The notes beneath the pieces were generated by a model that was not told where the DNA came from, did no database searches, and worked only from the letters and a program-made list of their open reading frames with translations. From the NCBI GenBank assembly GCA_944319745.1, contig CALUET010000003.1:62001-126000 (forward strand): a stretch of DNA of 64,000 nt. The letters run 5' to 3'. The stretch comes from an uncultured Phocaeicola sp. Its GTDB lineage: Bacteria; Bacteroidota; Bacteroidia; Bacteroidales; Bacteroidaceae. The translations under genes were made by a program, and so were the position numbers. Within the stretch, counting starts at the first letter, position 1; each line of letters opens with the position of its first letter. Of the stretch, positions 18,965-27,612 are shown in pieces.

Positions 18965-20620
18965 TTATTTTATCCGGTTTATATATGCGGCGGCAGCTTC
19001 GGCGCACCGCTCTCCGTCGATTCCGGCTGAAACGATTCCTCCGGCATATCCGGCGCCTTCTCCGCAAGGGAACAGGCCTTCTATGGTGATATGTTGCATC
19101 GTTTCAGGGGAACGCACGATGCGTAGGGGAGATGAAGTGCGGGTTTCTATGGCAATCAATGCTGCTTCGTTGGTGAGAAATCCTCGTGAAATCTTCCCGA
19201 ACATTTGAAAACCTTTGCTCAACCGTCGGCTGATGAAGGGAGGAATCCAGAAATGCAGCGGCGAAGAAATCAGCCCCGGCGGGTAAGAACTTGACGGCAG
19301 GTCGTAACTGATATGGCCTTGTGTGAAGTCGACCATGCGCTGTGCCGGTGCAGTTTGGCGCATGTTTCCTTGCTGCCAGCACAGCTTTTCCAGTTTTTCC
19401 TGGAAGCGTATCATGGCTAACGCATGGATGTTTTTGGGATTCCCCGCTTTTGTTTGGAGAATAAGTTCCTCGGTCTTTGCTTCGGATGAGCCGGGCATTG
19501 GTTCGTCTTTTGCCATTTGCATGCCCGGATCCAGCAGGTCTTCCGGACGTATCTCGACGACCATTCCCGAATTGCTCCATTTGGTTCCCCGGTTGCTTGG
19601 GCTCATTCCGTTCACAACAAGCTGATGAGGTCCGCTGGCTGCCGGCACGACGCATCCGCCCGGACACATGCAAAAACTGTAAACGCCCCGTCCTTCTACT
19701 TGTTGTACGAAGCTGTATTCTGCGGCGGGCAGGTATTTTCCCCTTCCGTTTCGGTTGTGATATTGTATTTGATCGATGAGTTTTGCCGGATGTTCCAGGC
19801 GAACTCCCACTGCGATTCCTTTTATTTCTGTCGGAATATTATGAGCATACAGCCAGCGATACACGTCGCGTGCCGAATGTCCTGTCGCCAGGATGACCGG
19901 TCCGTGAAAAACTTTTCCCGTATTCGTCTCGATGCCTGTCACTTTGTTTCCCTCGATAATCAGTGCATCCATGCGTGTTTGGAAGTGAACTTCTCCGCCG
20001 CACGCAAGAATGGTCTTGCGCATGTTCTCTATGATGCGGGGAAGTTTATCGGTACCGATGTGCGGGTGAGCATCGGCAAGAATCGACGTGTCCGCACCAT
20101 GTTGGCAGAAAACGTTTAAAATCTTTGTAACGTTTCCTCTCTTTTTACTGCGTGTGTAAAGCTTTCCATCGGAATATGCTCCCGCGCCTCCCTCGCCGAA
20201 ACAGTAATTCGATTCGGGGTCTACCTTTTGTTCCCGTTTTATGTCGGCAAGGTCTTCTTTGCGTTCTCTTACGCTCTTTCCCCGTTCCACGATAATGGGG
20301 CGTATGTTTGCTTCTATCAATCGCAGTGCAGCAAAAAGTCCGCCGGGGCCGGCACCCACTACGATGACCTGCTTTGCTTTGCTTACATCGGGATATTCTG
20401 TGCGGATATACTCGTCTTCTTCCGGTTGTTCGTTGATGTACACCCTGACATTCAGGTTTATGTAGATGGTTCGCTGGCGTGCGTCAATGCTGCGTTTCAG
20501 TATGCGTATTCCATAAATCGTGCGCATATCCAGTCCTTTCTCGCGACTGATATACGACATTAATGCTTGCTTGTCGGCAGCCTGTGCGGGTAAAACTCTT
20601 AGCTGATATTCGTTTATCAT
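18965..20620 (-). CDS. FAD-dependent dehydrogenase (COG2509-type)
   Basis: A 551-residue flavoprotein. A basic N-terminal domain of about 80 residues precedes the dinucleotide-binding motif VVGAGPGGLFAALR (residues 88-101). A second conserved block reads NYCFGEGGAGAYSDGKLYTR near residue 137, and LFPCGEGAGYAGGIVSAG lies near the C terminus. These are hallmarks of the uncharacterised FAD-dependent dehydrogenase family related to geranylgeranyl-reductase and HI0933-like flavoproteins. The substrate is unknown. It lies between radA (27 bases upstream on this strand) and the LuxR-type gene. Confidence 0.87.
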   Translation of the reverse strand: MINEYQLRVLPAQAADKQALMSYISREKGLDMRTIYGIRILKRSIDARQRTIYINLNVRVYINEQPEEDEYIRTEYPDVSKAKQVIVVGAGPGGLFAALRLIEANIRPIIVERGKSVRERKEDLADIKREQKVDPESNYCFGEGGAGAYSDGKLYTRSKKRGNVTKILNVFCQHGADTSILADAHPHIGTDKLPRIIENMRKTILACGGEVHFQTRMDALIIEGNKVTGIETNTGKVFHGPVILATGHSARDVYRWLYAHNIPTEIKGIAVGVRLEHPAKLIDQIQYHNRNGRGKYLPAAEYSFVQQVEGRGVYSFCMCPGGCVVPAASGPHQLVVNGMSPSNRGTKWSNSGMVVEIRPEDLLDPGMQMAKDEPMPGSSEAKTEELILQTKAGNPKNIHALAMIRFQEKLEKLCWQQGNMRQTAPAQRMVDFTQGHISYDLPSSSYPPGLISSPLHFWIPPFISRRLSKGFQMFGKISRGFLTNEAALIAIETRTSSPLRIVRSPETMQHITIEGLFPCGEGAGYAGGIVSAGIDGERCAEAAAAYINRIK

Positions 20621-20647
20621 GACTGTTATGGTGTATTTTCTGAGGAA

Positions 20648-22015
20648 TTATCCGAATAACTGGCGGAAAGCTTCCTCCACTTTTCTTACGGGGATGAGTT
20701 CGATTTTATTTTTTTTCTTGTCCAGTCCTTGCAGATTATGCTTTGGCAGCAGGATACGCCGGAATCCTAATTTCTCGGCTTCGGCGATGCGTTGCTCAAT
20801 ACGATTCACCGGACGGATCTCTCCGCTGAGGCCTACTTCGCCGGCCATGCAGATGTCCGATTCAATTTCCGTATCCACATTGCTGGATATGATGGCGCTT
20901 ATAACGGCAAGATCGGTGGCCGGATCGTTCACTCTTAAGCCTCCTGCGATATTGAGAAAGACATCTTTTTGTGCAAGCTTGAATCCTACACGTTTCTCCA
21001 ATACGGCGAGGAGCATGTTCATTCGGCGTAAATCGAAACCGGTAGACGAGCGTTGAGGCATTCCGTAGGCGGCTGTGCTGACCAACGCCTGCGTCTCTAT
21101 CAGAAAAGGGCGGACACCTTCCACGGCACATGCAATTGCTATCCCGCTCATTCCCTCATGATCCTGAGTAAGGAGGAGCTCCGACGGATTGCTTACTTGG
21201 CGCAAACCGTCTTGTCTCATCTCATAAATTCCTAATTCGGCCGTGCTCCCGAAACGGTTTTTGATGCTCCTTAAGATACGGTAAAGGTAATGTTGGTCTC
21301 CTTCAAATTGAAGAACCGTGTCGACGATGTGCTCCAATACCTTAGGACCTGCAATGCTTCCTTCTTTATTAATGTGGCCAATTAAAATAACGGGCGTTCC
21401 GGTTTCTTTGGCGAACTTCAGGATTGCCGTCGAACATTCCCTTACTTGCGCGATACTTCCTGGTGAGGAGTCTATCGTTTCGGTGGAAATGGTCTGGATG
21501 GAGTCGATGATTACCAGGTCGGGGGCCGTATTTTTTATGTGAGTGAAGATATGTTCCAACGAAGTTTCGCAGACAATCATGCAATCCGTCTCGGGATGAG
21601 GAATGCGGTCTGCCCGCAGTTTTAGCTGACGGACGCTTTCTTCTCCTGAAACGTAAAGCACTTTCCGGTCTTTCAGGCGGAGAACGGTTTGCAGAACCAG
21701 CGTAGATTTGCCTATTCCCGGCTCGCCTCCTATCAACGTTAACGAGCCTTCCACGAGCCCTCCTCCCAATACGCGGTTCAACTCTTCGTCGTGCATGTCA
21801 ATGCGTTGCTCGTCGGTTGAAACAATTTCATGCAGGTATTGAGGTTTCGAACGAGTCGATTCGATGCCGTGCATGGCATGTTTGGGTTGAACGTCCTTAT
21901 GTACGATTTCTTCCGTGAACGTGTTCCACTGCCCGCATGCCGGACATTTCCCGGCCCATTTGGAGGATTCTTGTCCGCAATTCGTGCAAACATATATGGT
22001 TTTTTCTTTTGCCAT
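20648..22015 (-). CDS. radA: DNA repair protein RadA
   Basis: A 455-residue RecA-related ATPase that helps branch migration and processing of recombination intermediates. The N-terminal zinc finger uses Cys10, Cys13, Cys24 and Cys27 (YVCTNCG...GKCPACG). The Walker A motif GGEPGIGKST is at residues 96-105, the RadA-specific KNRFG motif is present, and a Lon-like C-terminal domain follows. I start at the ATG at 22015 (MAKEKTIYVC) because the upstream extension is not family-like. Confidence 0.96.
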   Translation of the reverse strand: MAKEKTIYVCTNCGQESSKWAGKCPACGQWNTFTEEIVHKDVQPKHAMHGIESTRSKPQYLHEIVSTDEQRIDMHDEELNRVLGGGLVEGSLTLIGGEPGIGKSTLVLQTVLRLKDRKVLYVSGEESVRQLKLRADRIPHPETDCMIVCETSLEHIFTHIKNTAPDLVIIDSIQTISTETIDSSPGSIAQVRECSTAILKFAKETGTPVILIGHINKEGSIAGPKVLEHIVDTVLQFEGDQHYLYRILRSIKNRFGSTAELGIYEMRQDGLRQVSNPSELLLTQDHEGMSGIAIACAVEGVRPFLIETQALVSTAAYGMPQRSSTGFDLRRMNMLLAVLEKRVGFKLAQKDVFLNIAGGLRVNDPATDLAVISAIISSNVDTEIESDICMAGEVGLSGEIRPVNRIEQRIAEAEKLGFRRILLPKHNLQGLDKKKNKIELIPVRKVEEAFRQLFG

Positions 22016-22289
22016 GTTTACGATGTCCTGTTTCTTTGACAAAAATACGGAATTGATTTTATATTTCATCGGAATGCTTTCTTAAATCGCATGGCAGACA
22101 AATGTGAATCTGTGGAATGATTCGTGCGGAGTTGTTTCTGTTTTCCGATGATTCGAACGCCTTCTCTCCGGAAAAGTCCGCATTCTTTTTCTGAAAACAT
22201 CCGGACATTTCATTTATTTCTTCGGGCGTTATTTCTTGACAAATGCCAATGATTTTTGGGAAATATGTAACAAAAAATATGGGAAATGC
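22016..22289. other. Intergenic region between divergent radA and the thr promoter
   Basis: No credible gene, RNA or strong repeat is visible here. A CAAAAATA at 22040-22047 reads TATTTTTG on the minus strand, a possible -7 element for radA, but without a good -33 partner. Confidence 0.5.
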
Positions 22290-22319
22290 TTTGTTTTTGA
22301 AAAAATGTCTTTATATTTG
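22290..22319 (+). promoter_or_regulatory. Promoter of the threonine operon
   Basis: TTTG at 22290-22293 and TATATTTG at 22312-22319, with 18 bases between, close to the Bacteroides consensus spacing. It predicts transcription from about 22325, which leaves an untranslated leader of about 250 bases before thrA. Confidence 0.75.
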
Positions 22320-22325
22320 CCGTTG

Positions 22326-22574
22326 GAAAAGCAATTTTTTTGATGACGATTATCTATTCACATACTACATTAGTCGGGACAGGGCGTATGTTCATGCGCC
22401 TTTCCATGGGAGGGATGACCCTTCGGGGTTGATATAATGTATATGTGTTTCTACGTGATACACGCCTATGGATGTAGGCAAGATCGAATTTAAACAATCA
22501 ATTTTTTTTATTCTTTTATTCTTTATTCCTTCATGGAAGGAAGAATTGTATTTGTCAATAAAGTCAAAAGCTGT
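22326..22574 (+). promoter_or_regulatory. Candidate attenuator leader of the threonine operon
   Basis: The leader between the predicted start site and thrA contains a 29-codon reading frame and several short hairpins. These are GGCGTATG/CATGCGCC (22383-22400), ACCC-TTCG-GGGT (22418-22429, a stable UUCG tetraloop overlapping the leader stop), CGTG/CACG (22454-22464) and GCCTA/TAGGC (22464-22479). The last two share base 22464 and so compete. A T8 run follows at about 22501-22509, but no strong hairpin abuts it, so a canonical terminator is not demonstrated. Control by leader translation is an inference. Confidence 0.45.
22343..22432 (+). CDS. Putative threonine-operon leader peptide (29 residues)
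   Basis: ATG at 22343 lies about 18 bases after the predicted transcript start, with TGA at 22430-22432. The peptide has Thr at 2, 8, 9, 13 and 26, Ile at 3 and 4, and Met at 1, 16, 18, 22 and 25, so 12 of 29 residues are end products of the aspartate pathway served by thrA. Known thr leader peptides in enterobacteria are rich in Thr and Ile codons. There is no strong ribosome-binding site, and the frame could be chance. It is too short for ordinary gene finders. Confidence 0.4.
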   Translation: MTIIYSHTTLVGTGRMFMRLSMGGMTLRG

Positions 22575-25007
22575 ATGAAAGTATTGAAATTCGGCGGGAC
22601 GTCTGTCGGTTCCGTTAACAGTATATTAAACGTAAAAAAGATAGTCGAAGCGATAAACGATGACGTGATTGTAGTAGTGTCTGCTCTTGGAGGGATAACA
22701 GATAAACTGATTAATACTTCAAAGAAGGCGGCCTCCGGTGATGCAAGTTACGAGAAAGAATATAGAACAATCGTAAACAGGCACATAGAGATGGTATATA
22801 CCGTAATACCGGCCGGGAGCAAACGTGAGAATTTATTGGAACAGGTCAATGAATTGCTGAGTGAATTGAAAGATATTTTTCAGGGGGTTTTCTTGATACA
22901 CGACCTTTCTCCCAAAACTTATGCGGCGATAGTGAGCTACGGCGAACGCTTGTCTTCCATCATTGCGGCTTGTCTGATTGATGGAGCAAAGTGGTACGAT
23001 TCACGCACTTTCATAAAAACCGAGAAAAAACACGGCAAGCATGTGCTGGACTCAGAGTTGACTTATGCATTGGTGAAGGAGGCATTTAAAGAACGTCCCC
23101 GCATAGCTTTGGTGCCGGGATTTATATCTACCGACAGGAACACGGGCGAGGTTACGAACCTGGGACGGGGCGGATCGGATTATACAGCCTCTATTTTGGC
23201 TGCGGCACTGGACGCGGATATTCTGGAAATATGGACCGATGTCGATGGTTTCATGACGGCCGATCCGCGGGTTATCAGCGCGGCTTATCCCATAGCCGAG
23301 CTGAGTTATGTGGAAGCAATGGAACTTTGTAACTTCGGAGCCAAAGTGATTTATCCGCCGACTATTTATCCTGTATGTCATAAGAACATACCTATTTTGG
23401 TAAAGAATACGTTCAATCCGGAAGCTCCGGGAACCATTATTAAGCAAGAAGTCGATCATTCTTCTAAACCGATTAAGGGAATCTCCTCAATTAACGATAC
23501 GTGTCTGATCACAATGACCGGTCTTGGCATGGTAGGAGTGATAGGAGTTAATCATAGAATCTTCAAGACTTTGGCGGAAAATGGCATTAGCGTGTTTCTT
23601 GTCTCGCAGGCATCATCGGAAAACTCTACATCCATCGGGGTGAGAAATGAAGATGCGGCTTTGGCTTGTAAGGTTTTGGATGAGGAATTTAATACGGAGA
23701 TAGAGCGGGGAGAAATCAGTCCGATGAAGGCAGAAGGCGGACTGGCTACCGTGGCCATCGTGGGCGAGAATATGAAACATACGCCGGGGATCGCCGGAAA
23801 ACTGTTTGGAACGATAGGGAGAAGCGGCATCAATGTCATAGCTTGTGCCCAGGGTGCTTCGGAAACAAATATTTCGTTTGTGGTAGATGGGCAGTACCTT
23901 CGGAAAACATTAAACGTGCTTCACGATGCTTTTTTCCTTTCAGAATATCAAGTGCTGAATTTGTTTATTTGCGGAATCGGCACGGTAGGAGGAAGTCTTA
24001 TCGAGCAAATTCACAGCCAACAGGAGAAATTGAAACAAGAGCGGGGGCTGAAACTGAACGTCGTGGGAATAGCCAACGGGCATCGCGCCTATTTTACGCG
24101 TGAAGGAATTGATTTGTCTGATTATCGGAACGTGTTGAAAGAAAAAGGGATGCCGTCTTCTCCGGAACTGCTTCGGGAAGAAGTTACCAAAATGAACATA
24201 TTCAATTCGGTATTTGTCGACTGCACTGCAAGTCCCGACATCGCTGCTTTGTATAAAGACTTCCTTCAACGGAACATTGCGGTGGTGGCTGCCAATAAGA
24301 TTGCCGCTTCATCTGAATATGAAGTCTATGCGGAACTGAAACAGATTGCCCGTCAGCGCGGGGTAAAGTTCCTGTTTGAAACGAATGTCGGTGCCGGGCT
24401 TCCGGTTATCAATACGATAAACGATTTGATAAACAGTGGCGATAAGATATTGAAGATAGAGGCCGTATTAAGTGGAACGCTGAATTATATCTTCAATACA
24501 ATCAGCGCCGACATCCCTTTAAGCGAGACTATTCGTCGTGCAAAAGAGGAAGGTTATTCCGAACCCGATCCGAGAGTTGATTTAAGCGGCAAGGATGTTA
24601 TTCGAAAACTGGTCATTCTTGCGCGTGAAGCGGGCTATCGGTTGGAACAGGAGGATGTGGAACGGCGATTGTTCATTCCCGAAGAGTATTTGAACGGATC
24701 GTTGGAAGATTTCTGGAAGAATATTAAAAAGATGGATGCCGACTTCGAAGCGCGGCGCAAAGTCCTGGAAAAGGAACACAAACATTGGCGTTTCGTTGCC
24801 CGCTTCGAAAACGGGAAAGGAGTCGTTGCATTGGAAGAAGTCGACCGGAAGCACCCGTTCTATAACCTGGAAGGCAGTAATAACATTATTCTGCTCACTA
24901 CGGAAAGGTACAAAGAATATCCCATGTTGATACAAGGATACGGCGCGGGAGCCGATGTGACGGCGGCCGGTGTTTTTGCTGATATTACGAGTATTGCCAA
25001 TATTTGA
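22575..25007 (+). CDS. thrA: Bifunctional aspartate kinase / homoserine dehydrogenase
   Basis: An 810-residue bifunctional enzyme catalysing the first and third steps from aspartate to threonine and methionine. The kinase part begins KFGGTSVGS (residues 4-12), regulatory ACT repeats occupy about 310-450, and the dehydrogenase part starts with FICGIGTVGGS near residue 465 and includes NVGAGLPVINT. Length is close to E. coli ThrA (820). The frame is open from 22533, but family alignment favours MKVLKFGG at 22575. It is followed after 4 bases by a phosphoglycerate-mutase-like gene and then thrC. Confidence 0.96.
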   Translation: MKVLKFGGTSVGSVNSILNVKKIVEAINDDVIVVVSALGGITDKLINTSKKAASGDASYEKEYRTIVNRHIEMVYTVIPAGSKRENLLEQVNELLSELKDIFQGVFLIHDLSPKTYAAIVSYGERLSSIIAACLIDGAKWYDSRTFIKTEKKHGKHVLDSELTYALVKEAFKERPRIALVPGFISTDRNTGEVTNLGRGGSDYTASILAAALDADILEIWTDVDGFMTADPRVISAAYPIAELSYVEAMELCNFGAKVIYPPTIYPVCHKNIPILVKNTFNPEAPGTIIKQEVDHSSKPIKGISSINDTCLITMTGLGMVGVIGVNHRIFKTLAENGISVFLVSQASSENSTSIGVRNEDAALACKVLDEEFNTEIERGEISPMKAEGGLATVAIVGENMKHTPGIAGKLFGTIGRSGINVIACAQGASETNISFVVDGQYLRKTLNVLHDAFFLSEYQVLNLFICGIGTVGGSLIEQIHSQQEKLKQERGLKLNVVGIANGHRAYFTREGIDLSDYRNVLKEKGMPSSPELLREEVTKMNIFNSVFVDCTASPDIAALYKDFLQRNIAVVAANKIAASSEYEVYAELKQIARQRGVKFLFETNVGAGLPVINTINDLINSGDKILKIEAVLSGTLNYIFNTISADIPLSETIRRAKEEGYSEPDPRVDLSGKDVIRKLVILAREAGYRLEQEDVERRLFIPEEYLNGSLEDFWKNIKKMDADFEARRKVLEKEHKHWRFVARFENGKGVVALEEVDRKHPFYNLEGSNNIILLTTERYKEYPMLIQGYGAGADVTAAGVFADITSIANI

Positions 25008-25011
25008 CACG

Positions 25012-26223
25012 ATGAAACATTTGATTATTTTAGGCGATGGCATGGCCGATTGGGCAGTGCCTTCGTTAAACGGGAAAACGTTATTGCAATATGCCAAGAC
25101 ACCTTATATGGATCATCTTGCTGCGATGGGCAAAACCGGCCTTTTAAAGACTGTCCCCGACGGCTTTCATCCGGGAAGCGAAGTGGCAAACATGTCTGTT
25201 TTAGGTTATGATTTATCTCAAGTTTACGAGGGACGTGGCGTTCTCGAGGCGGCAAGTATTGGAGTTGATCTGCAACCGGGAGACATGGCAATGCGATGTA
25301 ATCTGGTATCAGTGGAGGGAGATTTGTTAAAGAATCACTCGGCCGGACACATATCTACCGCCGAAGCGGATGAATTGATTCGTTTTTTACAGGAAAAGTT
25401 GGGATCCGATTGTGTAAATTTCTATACGGGTGTGCAATATCGTCATCTTCTTGTGATAAAAGGCGGGAATAAAAATCTTGCTTGTGTGCCGCCCCACGAC
25501 ATACCTTTACAGCCTTTCCGTCCGAATATGATTCGGGCTTTGTCGGCGGAAGCGCAGGCAACGGCCGATTTATTGAACGAACTGATTGAAAAATCCCAGC
25601 AGCTTCTTCCTTCTCATCCGGTAAACAGGAAAAGACAGGCGGAAGGGAAAGATCCCGCCAATAGCATCTGGCCGTGGAGTCCGGGCTATCGTCCCCGCAT
25701 GAAGATGCTGTCGGAAATGTATCCGGCCGTGCAAAAAGGTTCAGTCATTACGGCGGTCGATCTGATACGGGGCATCGGGTATTATGCCGGATTACGTTGT
25801 ATAGAGGTGGAAGGAGCCACAGGATTGTATGATACCAATTACGAAGGGAAGGCAAAAGCCGCTATTGATGCCTTGCGGACAGACGATTTTGTTTACTTGC
25901 ATGTCGAGGCAAGCGATGAAGCCGGTCACGAGGGTAATGTGGATTTGAAGCTGAAAACGATAGAAAACCTGGACAGGCGCATTGTAAAACCTGTTTATGA
26001 AGCGGTAAAAGATTGGGACGAACCCGTTGCCATAGCGGTATTGCCCGACCACCCTACGCCGTGTGAGTTACGTACGCATACGGCCGAACCCGTGCCTTTC
26101 CTGATTTATTATCCGGGCATTGTGCCGGACGGTGTACAAACTTTCGATGAAATTTCATGCAGACAAGGGAGTTACCGTTTGCTGGAGAAGAACGAATTTA
26201 TGAATGAATTTATGCAACAGTAG
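25012..26223 (+). CDS. Cofactor-independent phosphoglycerate mutase-like protein, proposed homoserine kinase
   Basis: A 403-residue alkaline-phosphatase-superfamily protein of the archaeal-type phosphoglycerate mutase branch. It begins MKHLIILGDGMADW (metal-binding Asp), continues HPGSEVANMSVLGYDL, and has the C-terminal metal motif PDHPTPCELRTHT. It sits exactly where thrB would be, 4 bases after thrA and 8 before thrC, and no GHMP-type homoserine kinase is present. Members of this subfamily in threonine operons lacking thrB have been proposed as homoserine kinases. I rate that role more likely than glycolytic mutase activity, on context. Confidence 0.8.
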   Translation: MKHLIILGDGMADWAVPSLNGKTLLQYAKTPYMDHLAAMGKTGLLKTVPDGFHPGSEVANMSVLGYDLSQVYEGRGVLEAASIGVDLQPGDMAMRCNLVSVEGDLLKNHSAGHISTAEADELIRFLQEKLGSDCVNFYTGVQYRHLLVIKGGNKNLACVPPHDIPLQPFRPNMIRALSAEAQATADLLNELIEKSQQLLPSHPVNRKRQAEGKDPANSIWPWSPGYRPRMKMLSEMYPAVQKGSVITAVDLIRGIGYYAGLRCIEVEGATGLYDTNYEGKAKAAIDALRTDDFVYLHVEASDEAGHEGNVDLKLKTIENLDRRIVKPVYEAVKDWDEPVAIAVLPDHPTPCELRTHTAEPVPFLIYYPGIVPDGVQTFDEISCRQGSYRLLEKNEFMNEFMQQ

Positions 26224-26231
26224 AATAAACG

Positions 26232-27533
26232 ATGAAATATTATAGTACAAATAAAAAGGTCTCCGGAGAAACTTTAGAGGCCGCAGTGATAAAAGGTCTT
26301 GCCGCCGACGGCGGATTGTTTATGCCTGAAACGATAAAGACATTGCCGCGTTCTTTTTACGAGAACATGGAAAACCTTTCACTTCAAGAGATTGCCTGTC
26401 GGGTAGCAGAGGCGTTTTTCGGAGAAGATATCCCTTCGGATACGTTGAAGAATATCGTCTGTGATACGCTGAACTTCGATATTCCGGTGGTAAGGATGAA
26501 AGAAAACATTTACTCTTTGGAGTTGTTTCACGGACCGACTTTGGCGTTTAAGGATGTAGGTGCCCGGTTTATGGCCCGTTTGTCAGGTTATTTTATCCGA
26601 AAAAAAGGAGCCGGACAGGTAAATGTCCTTGTGGCTACTTCGGGAGATACGGGTAGTGCCGTGGCTAACGGCTTTTGGGGTGTAGACGGCATCCGCGTCT
26701 TTGTGCTGTATCCCGAGGGGAAAGTGAGCGAGATTCAGGAAAAACAATTTACCACATTGGGACGCAACATAACGGCAATCGAGGTCGATGGAACATTCGA
26801 TGACTGTCAGGCACTCGTAAAGAGCGCCTTTATGGACGGAGAGCTGAATGAAAAATTAAAACTTACCTCGGCAAACTCTATTAATGTCGCGCGGTTTCTG
26901 CCCCAGGCATTCTATTATTTCTATGCTTATGCGCAGATGAAGCGATTAGGGAAAGCCGATGATCTGGTGATTTGTGTGCCGAGTGGCAATTTCGGGAACC
27001 TGACAGCCGGATTGTTTGCCAAGCGTATGGGACTTCCCGTAAAACGTTTCATCGCGGCAAACAACCGCAATGACATCTTCCTTCAATACTTGAAAACCGG
27101 AAAGTATATGCCTCGTCCTTCGATAGCGACGATAGCAAATGCCATGGATGTGGGCAATCCGAGTAACTTTGCACGGATTCTGGATTTGTATGGAGGCAGT
27201 CATTCTGCCATTTCTGCCGAGATAAGCGGGAAGGCTTATACCGATGATCAGATTCGTGAAACGATAGGAACAGCATATAAGGAGACGAAGTACGTACTCG
27301 ATCCTCATGGCGCTTGTGCTTACCGAGCGCTGTGCGAGGAACTTCTTCCCGGGGAGTCCGGCGTATTTCTTGAAACGGCTCATCCTGCAAAATTCCGTCA
27401 TACGGTGGAAGAGGTTATCGGGGAAGAGGTGAAAGTTCCCGAAAGGCTGGCTGCCTTCATGAAAGGAGAAAAGCAGAGCGTGCCGATGTCGAAAGATTTT
27501 CAAGCCTTTAAGTCGTATCTGATGAGCTTGTAA
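26232..27533 (+). CDS. thrC: Threonine synthase
   Basis: A 433-residue PLP enzyme converting O-phosphohomoserine to threonine. The cofactor lysine is Lys107 in HGPTLAFKDVGARF, and the phosphate-binding ATSGDTGSAVANGF and CVPSGNFGNLTAG motifs are present. It has the length and N-terminal YSTNKK start of the E. coli-type class. As last gene of the thr operon it is followed by a strong terminator whose stem begins inside the stop codon. Confidence 0.96.
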   Translation: MKYYSTNKKVSGETLEAAVIKGLAADGGLFMPETIKTLPRSFYENMENLSLQEIACRVAEAFFGEDIPSDTLKNIVCDTLNFDIPVVRMKENIYSLELFHGPTLAFKDVGARFMARLSGYFIRKKGAGQVNVLVATSGDTGSAVANGFWGVDGIRVFVLYPEGKVSEIQEKQFTTLGRNITAIEVDGTFDDCQALVKSAFMDGELNEKLKLTSANSINVARFLPQAFYYFYAYAQMKRLGKADDLVICVPSGNFGNLTAGLFAKRMGLPVKRFIAANNRNDIFLQYLKTGKYMPRPSIATIANAMDVGNPSNFARILDLYGGSHSAISAEISGKAYTDDQIRETIGTAYKETKYVLDPHGACAYRALCEELLPGESGVFLETAHPAKFRHTVEEVIGEEVKVPERLAAFMKGEKQSVPMSKDFQAFKSYLMSL

Positions 27534-27585
27534 ACAAAACGCCCTCTCAGGTTTTTATTCCCGGGAGGGCGTTTTGTTTATATAA
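27532..27585 (+). terminator. Terminator of the thr operon
   Basis: A 15-base-pair perfect stem, AAACAAAACGCCCTC (27532-27546) with GAGGGCGTTTTGTTT (27565-27579). The 3' arm supplies the T-rich tail on the plus strand, and the A-rich 5' arm does so on the minus strand. It can therefore also serve the convergent rfbB gene. Confidence 0.92.
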
Positions 27586-27612
27586 GTTTTACCCGTTGTT
27601 TTTATAAAAAGC

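Noticed and set aside
22243..22437. 64-codon frame overlapping the thr promoter and leader
   Set aside because: Its start lies upstream of the mapped promoter motif, and it overlaps the better-placed 29-codon leader in another frame with no family likeness.
22501..22530. Intrinsic terminator at the T8 run before thrA
   Set aside because: No stable hairpin ends within a few bases of the T run; the nearest clear stem ends about 22 bases upstream.
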